From Blastopirellula marina (GTDB taxonomy: Bacteria > Planctomycetota > Planctomycetia > Pirellulales > Pirellulaceae), in the NCBI RefSeq assembly GCF_002967765.1, contig NZ_PUHY01000013.1, positions 110,806 to 174,805 on the forward strand: a stretch of DNA of 64,000 bases, in the 5' to 3' direction. Below the pieces are notes generated by a model, which was given only the letters and a program-made list of their open reading frames with translations, was not told where the DNA came from and did no database searches. Both the position numbers and the translations under genes were made by a program. This document shows positions 35,684 through 45,151 of the stretch, one piece after another (the stretch's first letter is position 1; each line of letters opens with the position of its first letter).

Positions 35684-36610
35684 TTACTGATCGTAATTGT
35701 TGACGCGACCATCACGGCGGTCAGCCATTAAGAGCGTGAACTCTGGATTGACGTTATTAGGAACGTTTCGCACGCTACCATCCCCCATCAGGAACTGGCA
35801 GATACCTGGGTGGAAACTGCCGAGGCTCTTCCTGTATTCACCTTGGGTGATATTGGGACCACGCATCAGCGGAAACTTCGAGTTTCGAATGATCATCCAG
35901 GTCTTCCAATCGTTGATGTGCCAGTAGTAGAGGGTACCGTCGCCTACGTTCGCGTGTTGATTGATCGAGTTTGTAGGAACGTACTTTTCTGCCAGGATCG
36001 AAGTATTCGACAGCCCGTCGGTGATGCTCGCGAAGTTGGTTTGTGATTTCCAATTGGTCAGTAGGCCTGAGCTATCGATGTTCGCATTTCGTGCCAGAAT
36101 AAGGGCACTGTAATGCAAAGCGGGGGTCGCATTGTCGGCATCCAGTCGATCACACTCATTCGTACTCTCGCGGTTGCCAGTGATCGCATAATCAGTTGCT
36201 GCACCGAGCACAGAAATCTGCGTTCCACTTCGACGACTCGGGCAAAGGACCATCGGAACGGCTGCCGCTTCCGAGTTGATGAACGTGTAGTTTGTGCCGT
36301 CGGTCATCCGCCGCTTCAGATCGATTTGTTCGACCGTATTACCCATTTCCAAGTAGGGCATGATCAACGGGTAGAAACTGGCGTATTCGTTCGCCAGAGC
36401 CGCTGGAGGCAAGTTGCCAAAGGTGTCGTGGAAGTTGTGAAATGCCAGACCAAGCTGCTTAAGATTGTTGCTGCACTGCATCCTTCGAGCAGCCTCGCGG
36501 GCTTGCTGGACGGCAGGCAGTAAGAGCGCGATCAAAACACCGATAATTGCAATCACGACCAGAAGTTCGACAAGCGTGAAGCCGGGGCGACGAGAATTTC
36601 GTTTGTTCAT
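35684..36610 (-). CDS. DUF1559 prepilin-like protein
   Basis: Protein of 308 residues with a type IV pilin-like N-terminus: [20 protein letters not shown], with a prepilin-peptidase cut before Phe, followed by [20 protein letters not shown]. The DUF1559 body includes [15 protein letters not shown] and ends with [12 protein letters not shown] plus [15 protein letters not shown], the H-X9-DG-type terminus. These proteins are highly expanded in planctomycetes, and their assembled structure is unclear. ATG at 36610 gives the standard start; ATG at 36616 is also possible. A lipoprotein gene lies downstream on the same strand. Confidence 0.92.
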   Translation of the reverse strand: MNKRNSRRPGFTLVELLVVIAIIGVLIALLLPAVQQAREAARRMQCSNNLKQLGLAFHNFHDTFGNLPPAALANEYASFYPLIMPYLEMGNTVEQIDLKRRMTDGTNYTFINSEAAAVPMVLCPSRRSGTQISVLGAATDYAITGNRESTNECDRLDADNATPALHYSALILARNANIDSSGLLTNWKSQTNFASITDGLSNTSILAEKYVPTNSINQHANVGDGTLYYWHINDWKTWMIIRNSKFPLMRGPNITQGEYRKSLGSFHPGICQFLMGDGSVRNVPNNVNPEFTLLMADRRDGRVNNYDQ

Positions 36611-36911
36611 TTCCATTCCATTAAAAAGCGGAAAAGCAACTTTTTTATTATTGCACGAATAATTTATGTGCAAATTACATGACTGGGATTGGGATTATAT
36701 TCTGGAAGTAAGAAGAGACAACACGAGATCCCTCGCCAGCGACGGTTTTTGCGGAGAACACGTCACTAACAGCTGCAATAAGGGCACCCTATAAGCCTTT
36801 GCCTTCGAGCTTTGCTCGGTGCAAGGATGATATAGGGAGGGCTCTTAAGAGAAGCCTCACTTCGATTTAGAGCTCAGCGACTTCAAGTCATTCGCCATGG
36901 AAGACCCAAGA
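36611..36911. other. Intergenic region with an imperfect hairpin
   Basis: This roughly 300-base gap lies before the DUF1559 gene, with the next gene on the same strand. CCCTATA (about 36788-36794) can pair with TATAGGG (about 36832-36838), enclosing a weaker CCTTTGC/GCAAGG pairing. It may be a terminator of the upstream gene without a clear T-tract, or a leader. No gene is seen. Confidence 0.35.
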
Positions 36912-38489
36912 CTATGGCGAGTTTACTGATTCCAAACGCTCGTCAGAGAGATCTAAGCGATACATGATCGTGTTGTAGTCATATCGCGGTGTGGCAACTT
37001 TTGTTGCCGAGAACTGCTTCGTGTAAGTGCCGTCGAAATAGATCAACTTCCCGTCGGCCTGATCGAAGAAGTCGTGATGCACTGGATTATAAAAGGTGTA
37101 CTTGTCGTGGGTGACGATCTTTTTCGCCTTCTCCCAGCGTCCAGGAAGCGATTTTGAGGTCAAAAGGTACACCTCACCCAGATTCGACGGTTCGCCATAG
37201 ATTTCGTTGGCGATCATCACCCAACGCTTCAGGAAATCGTTCCAACGGACCGATCCGCGGTGCAGCACGATTTTTCTTCCCTGATCGATGTCGAGCGTTT
37301 GAATCCATCCTTCATCCGGCTGAATGTGCCCCGAAAGCTCGAGCTGACGCTGCTGCTCAGCCCCGACCAGAGCAGTATCCTTCCGCCAGGCATAATCGAG
37401 CTTGCCTTCCGAAGTGCGTGTGAGTCGAGGGTTCTTGTGATCGAAGTCAGCCCCTTCCTCCAGACAGGTCCAAGCTTCGTATTGGGTATGGTCGAAAATC
37501 GCATCCCACTTGGCAGGTACACGCAGCATAGGATAAGGCGTGGCAAAGTAAATGTATTCCTGATCGCCATCCATATGGTGAAACGTCTGGCCACGCGGAT
37601 AGAGCTTAGCGTCTCTTGGGAATTCATTAACTTGCTCGAACCGTTGCTTTTCGCCGTCAAACACAGCGATCCCGGCGTGATGCTCGGCCCCCAGACCTTT
37701 ACGCACGGAATAATGGGTGACGGCTTTCACCTCACCCTGATTATCTGGCAAGGTGAAAAGACCGTGCATCCAGACGACGGTCCCTGGAACATCATTATCA
37801 AACATGGGACGACTGAAGCCGGTGTCATCAACGAGGTACGTTTGATCGATACCAACCGCCGGATCCATTCCGCCGTGCTCTGGCAGTTTGGACCACGCCC
37901 CTGAAGTCGCAAAGTTCCCCAACGGATACGAGACGCGGGCTGTATCACCCCATGTCCATAGTATGCGATCTCCCAGCACGACCGCCTGCGTCGAGTCTTG
38001 CCCCATCACCTGAGCGTTCAGATTGGGATATTTCCATGGCGTTGGCAGTCCTAAACGCGTCGTATGATGAAACTGGCCTTGTCCCGTAATTCGATAGAAG
38101 CGTTCCGCAACGTTAACACGCTTGATCTTCAGTTGGGCCGTTTCGCCAGGACGTACCACCAGAGCTCGGCCGCGCATGCCGAAACCATCTGCTGGAAACT
38201 CGTAACCGTGTCCCTGGATTGAAAAGAATACGTTCAGACCATTCAAGCCCGGCTCGTCAACAGCGACCCAGCCAGCATTGTCGGTGATTAGGCAAATCTC
38301 GTTCGTCGTTCGAAGCTCGATCAGAGAAACGCCTCGGCCCGTTTCCTCATCAACGACCTGGATTCCAAACGGTTTTGGTGGTTCTGTTTTCTCGGTGGGG
38401 AACCCCTGGGCTGTAACGACAGGTGGGACTGTCAAAGCCACTAGAATGCCCAGCATGACCATCGTCACGGATATATTCACTGAACGCAT
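36912..38489 (-). CDS. Exported protein, possible DUF4185-like beta-propeller
   Basis: Protein of 525 residues with a signal peptide (MRSVNISVTMVMLGILVALT, cut near VVTAQG). Residues 40-150 look like a beta-sandwich (GIQVVDEETGRGVSLIEL). The remainder has repeated Trp/Gly/Asp segments, including VVLGDRILWTWGDTARVSYP and KRWVMIANEIYGEPSNLGEV, which recall DUF4185 or glycosidase-type propellers that bind sugars. No catalytic pair can be assigned. ATG at 38489 has GGAG upstream; a longer frame adds 45 non-signal residues. It is divergent from the BLUF gene. Confidence 0.65.
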   Translation of the reverse strand: MRSVNISVTMVMLGILVALTVPPVVTAQGFPTEKTEPPKPFGIQVVDEETGRGVSLIELRTTNEICLITDNAGWVAVDEPGLNGLNVFFSIQGHGYEFPADGFGMRGRALVVRPGETAQLKIKRVNVAERFYRITGQGQFHHTTRLGLPTPWKYPNLNAQVMGQDSTQAVVLGDRILWTWGDTARVSYPLGNFATSGAWSKLPEHGGMDPAVGIDQTYLVDDTGFSRPMFDNDVPGTVVWMHGLFTLPDNQGEVKAVTHYSVRKGLGAEHHAGIAVFDGEKQRFEQVNEFPRDAKLYPRGQTFHHMDGDQEYIYFATPYPMLRVPAKWDAIFDHTQYEAWTCLEEGADFDHKNPRLTRTSEGKLDYAWRKDTALVGAEQQRQLELSGHIQPDEGWIQTLDIDQGRKIVLHRGSVRWNDFLKRWVMIANEIYGEPSNLGEVYLLTSKSLPGRWEKAKKIVTHDKYTFYNPVHHDFFDQADGKLIYFDGTYTKQFSATKVATPRYDYNTIMYRLDLSDERLESVNSP

Positions 38490-38865
38490 AAGACCGGTTT
38501 CTCCAGCGATACCAAACGAGGGGTTCAATCCAGGAAGTTTAGAAAGTTGGCAGAAGTGTGAGACAAATTTGGAATCTTCTACGAATACTAGTTTACCCAC
38601 AGGATCATTGCGGAATACAATCACTGCGTGGTTACCTTGGGAACGAGGATCACACGAGACCGCCAGGTTGACAGTTTCTCAATCGCTACGCTGTCACATC
38701 CACGCATCTTTTCCCCTAGATACGAATTCCGGAATATCCCAAGTCAGGCCGCCATACGGGGACGGTCGTCTGTCTTGCATTCCGCCAGGAACGTCCTGAT
38801 GATGGCACCAGGGGAACCTATCGACAACGACGATCGTTGTTCGAGACGATGAAAGGGATTCTCGC
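38490..38865. promoter_or_regulatory. Divergent region before the BLUF gene
   Basis: TTGACA at 38668-38673 starts an inverted repeat with CTGTCA (38691-38696), which is where a -10 box would be expected. The palindrome ATTCCGGAAT lies at 38726-38735. AAAGGG (38852-38857) is the ribosome site for the BLUF start. No RNA gene is recognised. The palindromes are candidate operators only. Confidence 0.35.
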
Positions 38866-39306
38866 GTGTTTGCGCTCGCGTATGCAAGTTACAGTACCAT
38901 CGATACCCCGAACCTCGATCTAGAGGGTATCGCAACGCACGCAGCTGCCAAGAATGCCTCTTTAGGTATCAGCGGCTATCTGTGCTATGACCATGGTGTC
39001 TTTTTCCAATACATGGAAGGAGAGCAAAAGGCCGTTCTCGACTTGATGGACGTCATCGAAAAGGATGTCCGCCACGATGTTATCAATAAAGTAATGCTCG
39101 GAGAGCAAGAACATCGTGTATTCCCCGATTGGAACATGCGACACCTGAACCGAAGCGATCTGCGCCGTGTCGACCTAGAGAACGTATTGGAACACTCACT
39201 GTTTCATATGGACCCCAAGCTATACGGTCATGAGAATATTGTTGCTCTGATCCGAGCTTTGGTCGCCAACATCGCGGCCCGCCAGGCACAATTGAAAGTG
39301 GTTTGA
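38866..39306 (+). CDS. Short BLUF-domain blue-light photoreceptor
   Basis: FAD-binding light sensor of 146 residues made of a single BLUF domain plus a helical tail. The photocycle residues align with AppA: Tyr6 (LAYASYS), Asn30 (AAKNASLG), Gln48 (VFFQYMEG) and Trp in FPDWNMRH. The chromophore site therefore looks intact. No output domain is fused, so it should act through a partner, as short BLUF proteins do. GTG at 38866 has AAAGGG upstream. No two-component or cyclic-di-GMP gene is adjacent; the neighbours are a propeller-like protein and a tRNA gene. Confidence 0.92.
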   Translation: MFALAYASYSTIDTPNLDLEGIATHAAAKNASLGISGYLCYDHGVFFQYMEGEQKAVLDLMDVIEKDVRHDVINKVMLGEQEHRVFPDWNMRHLNRSDLRRVDLENVLEHSLFHMDPKLYGHENIVALIRALVANIAARQAQLKVV

Positions 39307-39361
39307 ATTTCCCTTAATTCTGGCAGGGTATCGATTGGAACGGTTTTTCAGCCGAAATTGT

Positions 39362-39375
39362 TAGGTCGAGACCTA
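39362..39375. promoter_or_regulatory. Palindrome downstream of the BLUF gene
   Basis: TAGGTC and GACCTA are perfect 6-bp arms with a GA centre, followed by TTTTG. It might be a weak terminator for the BLUF gene or an operator for the tRNA promoter. Confidence 0.3.
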
Positions 39376-39393
39376 TTTTGTCTCCTGGGGTCC

Positions 39394-39422
39394 TTGAAAA
39401 AACGGGGTTCGGGAGGCATAAA
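39394..39422 (+). promoter_or_regulatory. Candidate promoter of tRNA-Leu
   Basis: TTGAAA (39394-39399), a 17-base spacer and CATAAA (39417-39422) lie about 26 bases before the mature tRNA 5' end, a typical distance. Confidence 0.4.
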
Positions 39423-39447
39423 TAGTTCTTTCCCACTTACCACAAAT

Positions 39448-39532
39448 GCCGAAGTGGCGGAATTGGCAGACGCGCTAGGTTCAGGTCCTAGTGGGGGTTA
39501 ACCCCGTGGAGGTTCAAGTCCTCTCTTCGGCA
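39448..39532 (+). tRNA. tRNA-Leu (CAG)
   Basis: An 85-base class II tRNA. The acceptor stem is GCCGAAG with CTTCGGC, and the D-stem is GCG/CGC. The anticodon stem is CTAGG/CCTAG with loop TTCAGGT giving anticodon CAG. A long variable arm (GGGGTTAACCCC) and the TTCAAGT T-loop complete the fold. Discriminator A is followed by CTT, so CCA is not encoded. A terminator hairpin lies 13 bases downstream. Confidence 0.96.
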
Positions 39533-39544
39533 CTTAGCCATATC

Positions 39545-39578
39545 AAAGACTCGCGTTTCAAATCGCGAGTCTTTTTTT
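39545..39578 (+). terminator. Terminator after tRNA-Leu
   Basis: AAAGACTCGCG pairs with CGCGAGTCTTT around an eight-base loop, with a seven-T run ending at 39578. Confidence 0.9.
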
Positions 39579-39684
39579 GTTTCTTGGCACAAGCACTCTT
39601 TCTGACGGATCATTTTCGCGGATAAATCCCAAGCTTCTGACATGCTGGAATCGACCGCTCTCTTTCGTGAGTAAGCCAATCAGC

Positions 39685-39721
39685 AAAAAAAAGCCACGAT
39701 CCCAGTTGGAACCGTGGCTTT
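39685..39721 (-). terminator. Terminator of the 828-residue heme protein gene
   Basis: Read on the minus strand, AAAGCCACG and CGTGGCTTT form the stem and a T-run of eight ends the structure, 23 bases after the stop of the gene at 39744. Confidence 0.85.
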
Positions 39722-39743
39722 CACTTTTTCGTGAATCGCCCGT

Positions 39744-42230
39744 TTATTTGGCGAACATCTCGTTTTCGCGATCACCTCGGGAAAGCAGGTAGGCCATTAG
39801 GTCTTTCACCTCGTCCTCAGTGAAGTTATCGAGTAAGCCTTCCGGCATCATCGATTGATCTGAAGGTAAGATCTCTTCGAGATGATTTCGGTTGACGTTC
39901 GTGATCGCATTTGGATCGAGCATATTCGTGTTGATCGCGATGTTGTCACCGTTCAAGTTGACAATCCGCCCGACGACCACTTTTCCATCGTCGGTCAATG
40001 CTTTGATCGCCTGGTACTGATCGCTGACCTGCTTGCTCGGCAGGATCACCGATTCCAAAATATCCCGGGGACTAAAGCGTCCCGACAGGGCCGTCAGATC
40101 TGGTCCAATCGCACCACCTTGGCCTGAGAAGCGATGGCAGGCGAAGCAACTTGCTTCCGCGAATAGTTGTTGTCCTTTGTCATAATTGCGTTCTTTCAAG
40201 CTGCCCGGTTCGACAATTCCTGCCAAATCGTCGACGGTCCACTTCTTGACCAAAGTTCGCGGCTTGCTACTAAAGGTCGGCGTATTCGATTGCGGCTTGA
40301 ATTCGAGAATGGATGCGAGCTGCTGCTTTCGCTTATCCGACAGGTTTTCGACTGCTTCCTTTTTGATGTCCTGAACGAATAAATCGAAGCTGGCACCGCC
40401 GCGGTAAGTAGCGGCTTTATGGAACCATTTGAAGTACCGTTCCTGTAACTCGGGTGTCCAACCCGCTTTCAACAATCGGAGGCTCTTGGCCAATTCGATT
40501 TGCTCTTCCTGGGCTGGAGCGGCTTCGAGTAAAGCAACCAACTTCGGAGCGGCGGTTGGCGACTCCAGTCGAACCATCAGTTCCGCCAACATGCGATTTT
40601 CTTCGGTCGACTCTGCCGGCAGGAATGGTTCCAGTTTGGCGAGATAGCGATCGCGGACTTCAGCGTCGTCACCCATTCGGATCAGAACAAGTTCGTAGGC
40701 CCGCAGAATGCCCAGCTTTTGTTGTTTTGTGGCTGCGTCGTAGTCGAGTGCATCGAGCTTGTCGAGCAGCTTGCCTCGTAACGAATCGTCGCCAACCCGA
40801 GCCAAGGCAATTACAGTTTCAATTACCGAGTAGGTATCGTCCAGTTCGAGAGCTTTGTCCTGCCACTGCGCCGGATCATGATGTTCCAATCCAATCCGAG
40901 CCGCCTGACGGAGGAAACGATCGTCACTGCCAAGATTCTCAAGTGCGAGATCAAGCCCATCCGCATCCTTAGAAACGTGCAACTTCTCCAATTTACGTCG
41001 CAACTTCATGGCATCGGTCAGGCCGCTTGAGGTTGCTTCGCTCTTTCCCTTGTCGCCAACATACGTAACTCGATAAAGCCCCGATTGGGTCTTACGACCA
41101 CCGACGGCAAAGTACAGTGCTTTATCATTCGGATTGACGACAATGTCCGTCAGAGGAAGTGGTGTCCCGGTGATGAATTCTTCCGGCGTTCCCTTATAGG
41201 TTGCTCCACTGGGTTCTAGATGAATCGCGTATAGCTTGCCGTAGCTCCAATCACAAGCATAGAGAGCGTCTTGATACTTCTGTGGAAAATCAGCACCGTA
41301 GCCAAATGTGACGCCAGTTGGCGAACCCGGGCCGATATCAACCAAAGCAGGGGAACTGTCTTCGTAGTATTCTGGCCACTTACCAGAACCGTTTCGCCAT
41401 CCAAACTCAGCACCGCTGACAACATGACAAATGCGGGTCGGGCGATACCACGGCGTATTCAAGTCCCATTCCATGTCAGCATCGTACGTGAACAGTTCCC
41501 CTTCACGGTTGAACGCGGCGTCGTATTCATTGCGGAAGCCGCTTGCCAACATTTCCCAATGCTTCCCTTCCGGATCAATCTTGCAGATGTAACCGCCCGG
41601 AGCCATTTTTTCACGCATGAAGCCGCGACCGTAAATTCGTGGTAGGACAAGATCTTCATCCCAAACTTGCGGTACACGTGACGAATCGAGCTTGGTCAAG
41701 TCGGTTTGATTACCGCAGACAATGACCAGATTCTCACCATCGGGATGAACCATGATCGCGTGTGGGCCATGCTCACCACCACCATTCAGCTTTCGAAGTT
41801 CCGTGACTTTGTCGAGCTTGCCGTCTCCGTTGCTATCGGTAACGCGATGTAAGCCGCTCGGAAAATCACGACTATTCACCACCACATAAAGGCTGTCGAA
41901 AGCCCAAATCAAACCTTGAGCGCCACCAATCTGAACGTCGATCGGTGTGACAACCACTTCCCCCTTTTCCCCTGGTGCGGGAACAACAACCGAGTACAGC
42001 TTGCCGTACTGGTCGCAAACAATCAGGTTATTATCAGGACCGACGCACATGCTAACCCACGATCCCTGTTGATCCTTGGGAACCGAGTACATCAGTTCGA
42101 CTTGGAAGCCGTCGGCCACTTTGAAATGCGAAGGATCGGTCGCTCCTGGTTCCTTGGTAAAGCCAACACTCGGGAGGCTGCTGGCGATCGACAACAGGCC
42201 TAGCAGGCACCAAGTTAAATGTCTTGTCAT
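39744..42230 (-). CDS. PVC-type heme-binding protein with dehydrogenase-like propeller
   Basis: Exported protein of 828 residues. A signal peptide (HLTWCLLGLLSIASSLPS) is followed by a beta-propeller like a soluble glucose or sugar dehydrogenase (about 40-380; SWVSMCVGPDNNLIVCDQYG, GDNLVIVCGNQTDLT-type segments). HEAT-like helices cover about 400-640, and a cytochrome c region follows with CFACHRFSGQGGAIGPDLT near residue 690. One heme is expected. These PVC-type proteins are widespread in planctomycetes and may oxidise sugars outside the cytoplasm; the substrate is unproven. ATG at 42230 places the signal correctly; ATG at 42263 is possible. Confidence 0.88.
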   Translation of the reverse strand: MTRHLTWCLLGLLSIASSLPSVGFTKEPGATDPSHFKVADGFQVELMYSVPKDQQGSWVSMCVGPDNNLIVCDQYGKLYSVVVPAPGEKGEVVVTPIDVQIGGAQGLIWAFDSLYVVVNSRDFPSGLHRVTDSNGDGKLDKVTELRKLNGGGEHGPHAIMVHPDGENLVIVCGNQTDLTKLDSSRVPQVWDEDLVLPRIYGRGFMREKMAPGGYICKIDPEGKHWEMLASGFRNEYDAAFNREGELFTYDADMEWDLNTPWYRPTRICHVVSGAEFGWRNGSGKWPEYYEDSSPALVDIGPGSPTGVTFGYGADFPQKYQDALYACDWSYGKLYAIHLEPSGATYKGTPEEFITGTPLPLTDIVVNPNDKALYFAVGGRKTQSGLYRVTYVGDKGKSEATSSGLTDAMKLRRKLEKLHVSKDADGLDLALENLGSDDRFLRQAARIGLEHHDPAQWQDKALELDDTYSVIETVIALARVGDDSLRGKLLDKLDALDYDAATKQQKLGILRAYELVLIRMGDDAEVRDRYLAKLEPFLPAESTEENRMLAELMVRLESPTAAPKLVALLEAAPAQEEQIELAKSLRLLKAGWTPELQERYFKWFHKAATYRGGASFDLFVQDIKKEAVENLSDKRKQQLASILEFKPQSNTPTFSSKPRTLVKKWTVDDLAGIVEPGSLKERNYDKGQQLFAEASCFACHRFSGQGGAIGPDLTALSGRFSPRDILESVILPSKQVSDQYQAIKALTDDGKVVVGRIVNLNGDNIAINTNMLDPNAITNVNRNHLEEILPSDQSMMPEGLLDNFTEDEVKDLMAYLLSRGDRENEMFAK

Positions 42231-42374
42231 TTGGCGAGACTCGCTGGGTGGGATGAAGAACATTAGAAAATGCGAAAGAAATCGTCTGTCGGAAGACTTC
42301 CCAATCTAATCGTAGCCGTAACGGATGTACACCTCCCACAAGAAAACGGAGGCAAGTTGCACGTGCGTCATACG

Positions 42375-42407
42375 AAAAAAGGCCGCCAATGGAATTTTGG
42401 CGGCCTT
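42375..42407 (-). terminator. Terminator of the PQQ-propeller gene
   Basis: GGCCGCCAA and TTGGCGGCC form a nine-bp stem; on the minus strand it is followed by six T. It lies about 24 bases after the stop at 42431. Confidence 0.88.
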
Positions 42408-42430
42408 AATGCAACTTCCCGATTGTATTT

Positions 42431-43723
42431 TTACGGCGTCAGGTCGTAACACATCAGCTTATCTTGCTCGCGCAGATAGAGCTTTCCATCAAGGACGACA
42501 GGATGCGACCAGCTTTCTCGCTCCTGATATTCGGGTTTGAAAGTCCCCTTCAAGACGTACTCTTTTGGATTCGCTTCAATAAGGGCCAATGTCCCGTCTT
42601 GGTAACGGAAGATCAAGTTTCCATCCGCATAAGTAACCGCAGCCGAACCTTTCCCCTCAGGGCGAATATCACCACCCCATTGGATTTCTCCAGATTTCAT
42701 TTCGACACATGTCGGGAAGCCTTTGTTGTGTTTTGTCCCCGCGTAGATATAGTCGCCGACCTTGATCATTCCACCATGATGGTTTTGGAAGATGTTGGCG
42801 TTAAGGAAGTAGACTTCTTCGGCGTTGATGTCTCCACCGTCGTTAGTCAGGTGCAACAAGGCTGCTCCTGTTCCGTAGCCTGTCGATGTGAAAACGTAAT
42901 CACCATCGATGATCGGATCAGGAATATTGGCGGTGTTGTTGGCGACGTGGTTATAAGACCAAAGCAACTTGCCGTTTTCTGCATCGACTCCGACAACACC
43001 CCGACCGATTAACTTGACGTATTGCTTCTTCCCGGCGGCGTTGCAAACTAGAGTCGAAGAATAACCAGCTTCGTCTTTCCCTTTTTCACCTAGGTCCGAC
43101 TCGCCTAAAGGAGTTACCCAGATTTCTTCGCCAGTCTTTTTATTGAGACAAACCAACAATGCCTCTTTGGAGCCTGCACCGCAAATCAAGCGTTCTCCGT
43201 CAACGAGTGGCGACTCAGCGAATCCCCAATGAGGCTTCGAAGCACCATACTCTTCGGTTAGGTTCTTCTTCCAATAAACCTTACCCGACTCACGATCCAA
43301 TCGACCGATTGTGCCATCCGACATTTCAGCGTACAGGTCTTCACCGTCAATCGTCGGCGTACAGCGAGATCCGGTGTACCCATGCTCTGGCACACTAGAG
43401 GTCAAGTTTTGTTTCCAAGCGACCTGCTGCTGGCTGAGATCAAAGCAGACCACTGCTTGTCCATCATCAAAATTGCCGGTTGTGTACAATTTGTCTCCTA
43501 CAATCGAGACACTTGCGTACCCCTGCCCGAGACCTTCTCCCATCCACAAGAGCTTCGGCTTCTTCTCTTCCCAACTGGCCAGGAGTCCTGTTTCGGAGGA
43601 CTTTCCATCGCGATTAGGGCCACGCCACTGCGGCCAGTCTTTGCTTGATTCAGCAGCATGCGTGGGCACCGCAAAACCAACACATAACAAGGAAAATGCC
43701 AGAAGGCTTGTACGTACGATCAT
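42431..43723 (-). CDS. Exported PQQ-binding-like beta-propeller protein
   Basis: Protein of 430 residues. Signal peptide IVRTSLLAFSLLCVGFAVPT is followed by DWPQWRGPNRDGKS, the usual first block of planctomycete PQQ-like proteins. Repeated blades contain Trp-docking patterns such as GKVYWKKNLTEEY and GKLLWSYNHVA. It is similar to BamB and quinoprotein dehydrogenases in fold but shows no obvious catalytic Asp and Ca site, so a binding or scaffold role is as likely as oxidation. The start was chosen to fit the signal; a longer frame from 43762 adds 13 residues. It lies upstream of the 828-residue heme protein gene, same strand, each with its own terminator. Confidence 0.85.
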   Translation of the reverse strand: MIVRTSLLAFSLLCVGFAVPTHAAESSKDWPQWRGPNRDGKSSETGLLASWEEKKPKLLWMGEGLGQGYASVSIVGDKLYTTGNFDDGQAVVCFDLSQQQVAWKQNLTSSVPEHGYTGSRCTPTIDGEDLYAEMSDGTIGRLDRESGKVYWKKNLTEEYGASKPHWGFAESPLVDGERLICGAGSKEALLVCLNKKTGEEIWVTPLGESDLGEKGKDEAGYSSTLVCNAAGKKQYVKLIGRGVVGVDAENGKLLWSYNHVANNTANIPDPIIDGDYVFTSTGYGTGAALLHLTNDGGDINAEEVYFLNANIFQNHHGGMIKVGDYIYAGTKHNKGFPTCVEMKSGEIQWGGDIRPEGKGSAAVTYADGNLIFRYQDGTLALIEANPKEYVLKGTFKPEYQERESWSHPVVLDGKLYLREQDKLMCYDLTP

Positions 43724-43993
43724 GCTTTGATCCGGAATAAGTTCGCAGGGCAAAAACGACAATAATGGCAGGACGGTCGCCGGACGACTAAAATGAACGT
43801 ATCAAATCTGCCGAGGTAGCGATCCATCGAAAGTGTAAACTCGCGAAAATTCGCTTGCAACTGATGGCCAGATTCACTACCCCTTAAATCACACTGGATT
43901 TGATATCGGTAATTGATGCTCCCATGTAGGTTGGTGGCACCACTTACCTCAGAGTGACTCCTCCTCAATCCCCTTGTTATTGTCGTTGTTGGA

Positions 43994-44827
43994 ATGGAAT
44001 GGACTGGGATGCCGCTGTCCTCTTCTAGTTCGACCCAATCCGAACTGCGCTGGTATTACGCAGTTGATGATGCCCATGTTGGTCCTGTTTCGGCGACTAA
44101 GTTCTGGCAACTTGCCGACGATGGCGTGATTAAAGCTGACACGCTTGTCTGGTGTACAGGATACACCGATTGGGTCCCAGCTCAGACCGTCGATGGTCTT
44201 TTTCGGGGTAAGAAGAATCGAGGAAGTGATCCAGGATTCGTGTCGAGTGCGCCTCAACATGTCGGCCCAACTCCGATGAAGCCCCCTCCACCGGAAGAGC
44301 CTGCCGACGTCGATACAACTTTGCTGCTACAAATCGCCAAGTCAGGCATCATGCTCGGTCTGGTGTGCATTATCTTTACCCGCGGCTGCGATCGCATCGA
44401 TAAGGCACGCATCGAGGGAATCATCGGCGAACGAGCAATATCCGAGCAAGAGTTCAACGAACGTGAGAAGTCCCAACTCCTTCCATTGCAACAACGCTTG
44501 GACGAACTTCAGGCGATCGATTATGTCTCGGCTGAAGAAAAGAAGCAGCTCCAGGAAGCGATAGAAACCTTACGCACCGAGAAGTTGGTGTTAGCCAACG
44601 AACGCAAAAAACTCGAGGCGGAAACTTGGGGGCCATTGCGTGCAAAGGAAGCTCGCGTTGGCGCAGAATACCAATCGATGCAAATGTTCCGCAGGATCGC
44701 GGGACTCATCGGCACGACACTAACTCTAATCGGCCTTGGCATTGCGCTGTTTTACACTCCTTCCGATCAGCAACTCGGAATCTGGATCGTTTTAGGCGTC
44801 GTGATCGCCGCTGCCTATTTGAGTTAG
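43994..44827 (+). CDS. GYF-domain membrane protein
   Basis: Protein of 277 residues. Residues 18-70 form a GYF_2 domain (ELRWYYAVDDAHVGPVSATK, then DTLVWCTGYTDWVPAQ), which binds proline-rich peptides. A Pro-rich linker precedes a hydrophobic segment (SGIMLGLVCIIFTRGC), a long coiled coil (about 140-215; KSQLLPLQQRLDELQAIDY to LRTEKLVLANERKKLEA) and two C-terminal transmembrane helices (LIGTTLTLIGLGIALFY, LGIWIVLGVVIAAAYL). Function is unknown. Two ATG codons (43994, 44009) are possible; neither has a strong ribosome site. A large palindromic element starts at its stop. Confidence 0.8.
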   Translation: MEWTGMPLSSSSSTQSELRWYYAVDDAHVGPVSATKFWQLADDGVIKADTLVWCTGYTDWVPAQTVDGLFRGKKNRGSDPGFVSSAPQHVGPTPMKPPPPEEPADVDTTLLLQIAKSGIMLGLVCIIFTRGCDRIDKARIEGIIGERAISEQEFNEREKSQLLPLQQRLDELQAIDYVSAEEKKQLQEAIETLRTEKLVLANERKKLEAETWGPLRAKEARVGAEYQSMQMFRRIAGLIGTTLTLIGLGIALFYTPSDQQLGIWIVLGVVIAAAYLS

Positions 44828-44987
44828 CAGCCTGTTGATTTTCTGCTTCGTTAGCGAGTCATTGAGATTGAGGCGATTGCGGCGTTGTGAATTCCTCGAC
44901 ATATCTAGTGGATATGCCTGCGGACTCACGCCTTGCCCTCGCCCCAATCTCAATTGCGTAGCCGATCTGAGAAATTCGACAGGCTGC
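44827..44987. repeat. REP/MITE-like long palindromic element
   Basis: A nested imperfect inverted repeat of about 161 bases. The outer arms are GCAGCCTGT and ACAGGCTGC (44827-44835 with 44979-44987). The middle arms are ATTGAGATTG and CAATCTCAAT (44861-44870 with 44945-44954). The inner arms are GTGA/TCAC, with GGC/GCC just outside them, and CATATC/GATATG at the tip (44900-44905 with 44911-44916). All are perfect. It begins at the stop of the GYF gene and fills half of its intergenic gap. It may be a mobile miniature element or a conserved structured RNA. Confidence 0.6.
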
Positions 44988-45151
44988 GAATCCACGCACT
45001 TAGGAAGAGCACGCCGCAAACCAAATTAGCTTGCGCGAATTAATACTCGCCTCACTTTTTTGGTTGGCGAACGCCTTTTCCTCTTCTAAATTAGGCTAAC
45101 ATCCCTTCCATTGCTTCTTCGCCCTCCTCCTCCCTGGAAAGCAATTCCATC
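44988..45151. other. Remainder of the gap before the large heme protein gene
   Basis: No gene is seen. The stretch is AT-richer near 45050-45100, where promoter elements for the downstream gene would be expected, but no convincing -35/-10 pair is found. Confidence 0.3.
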
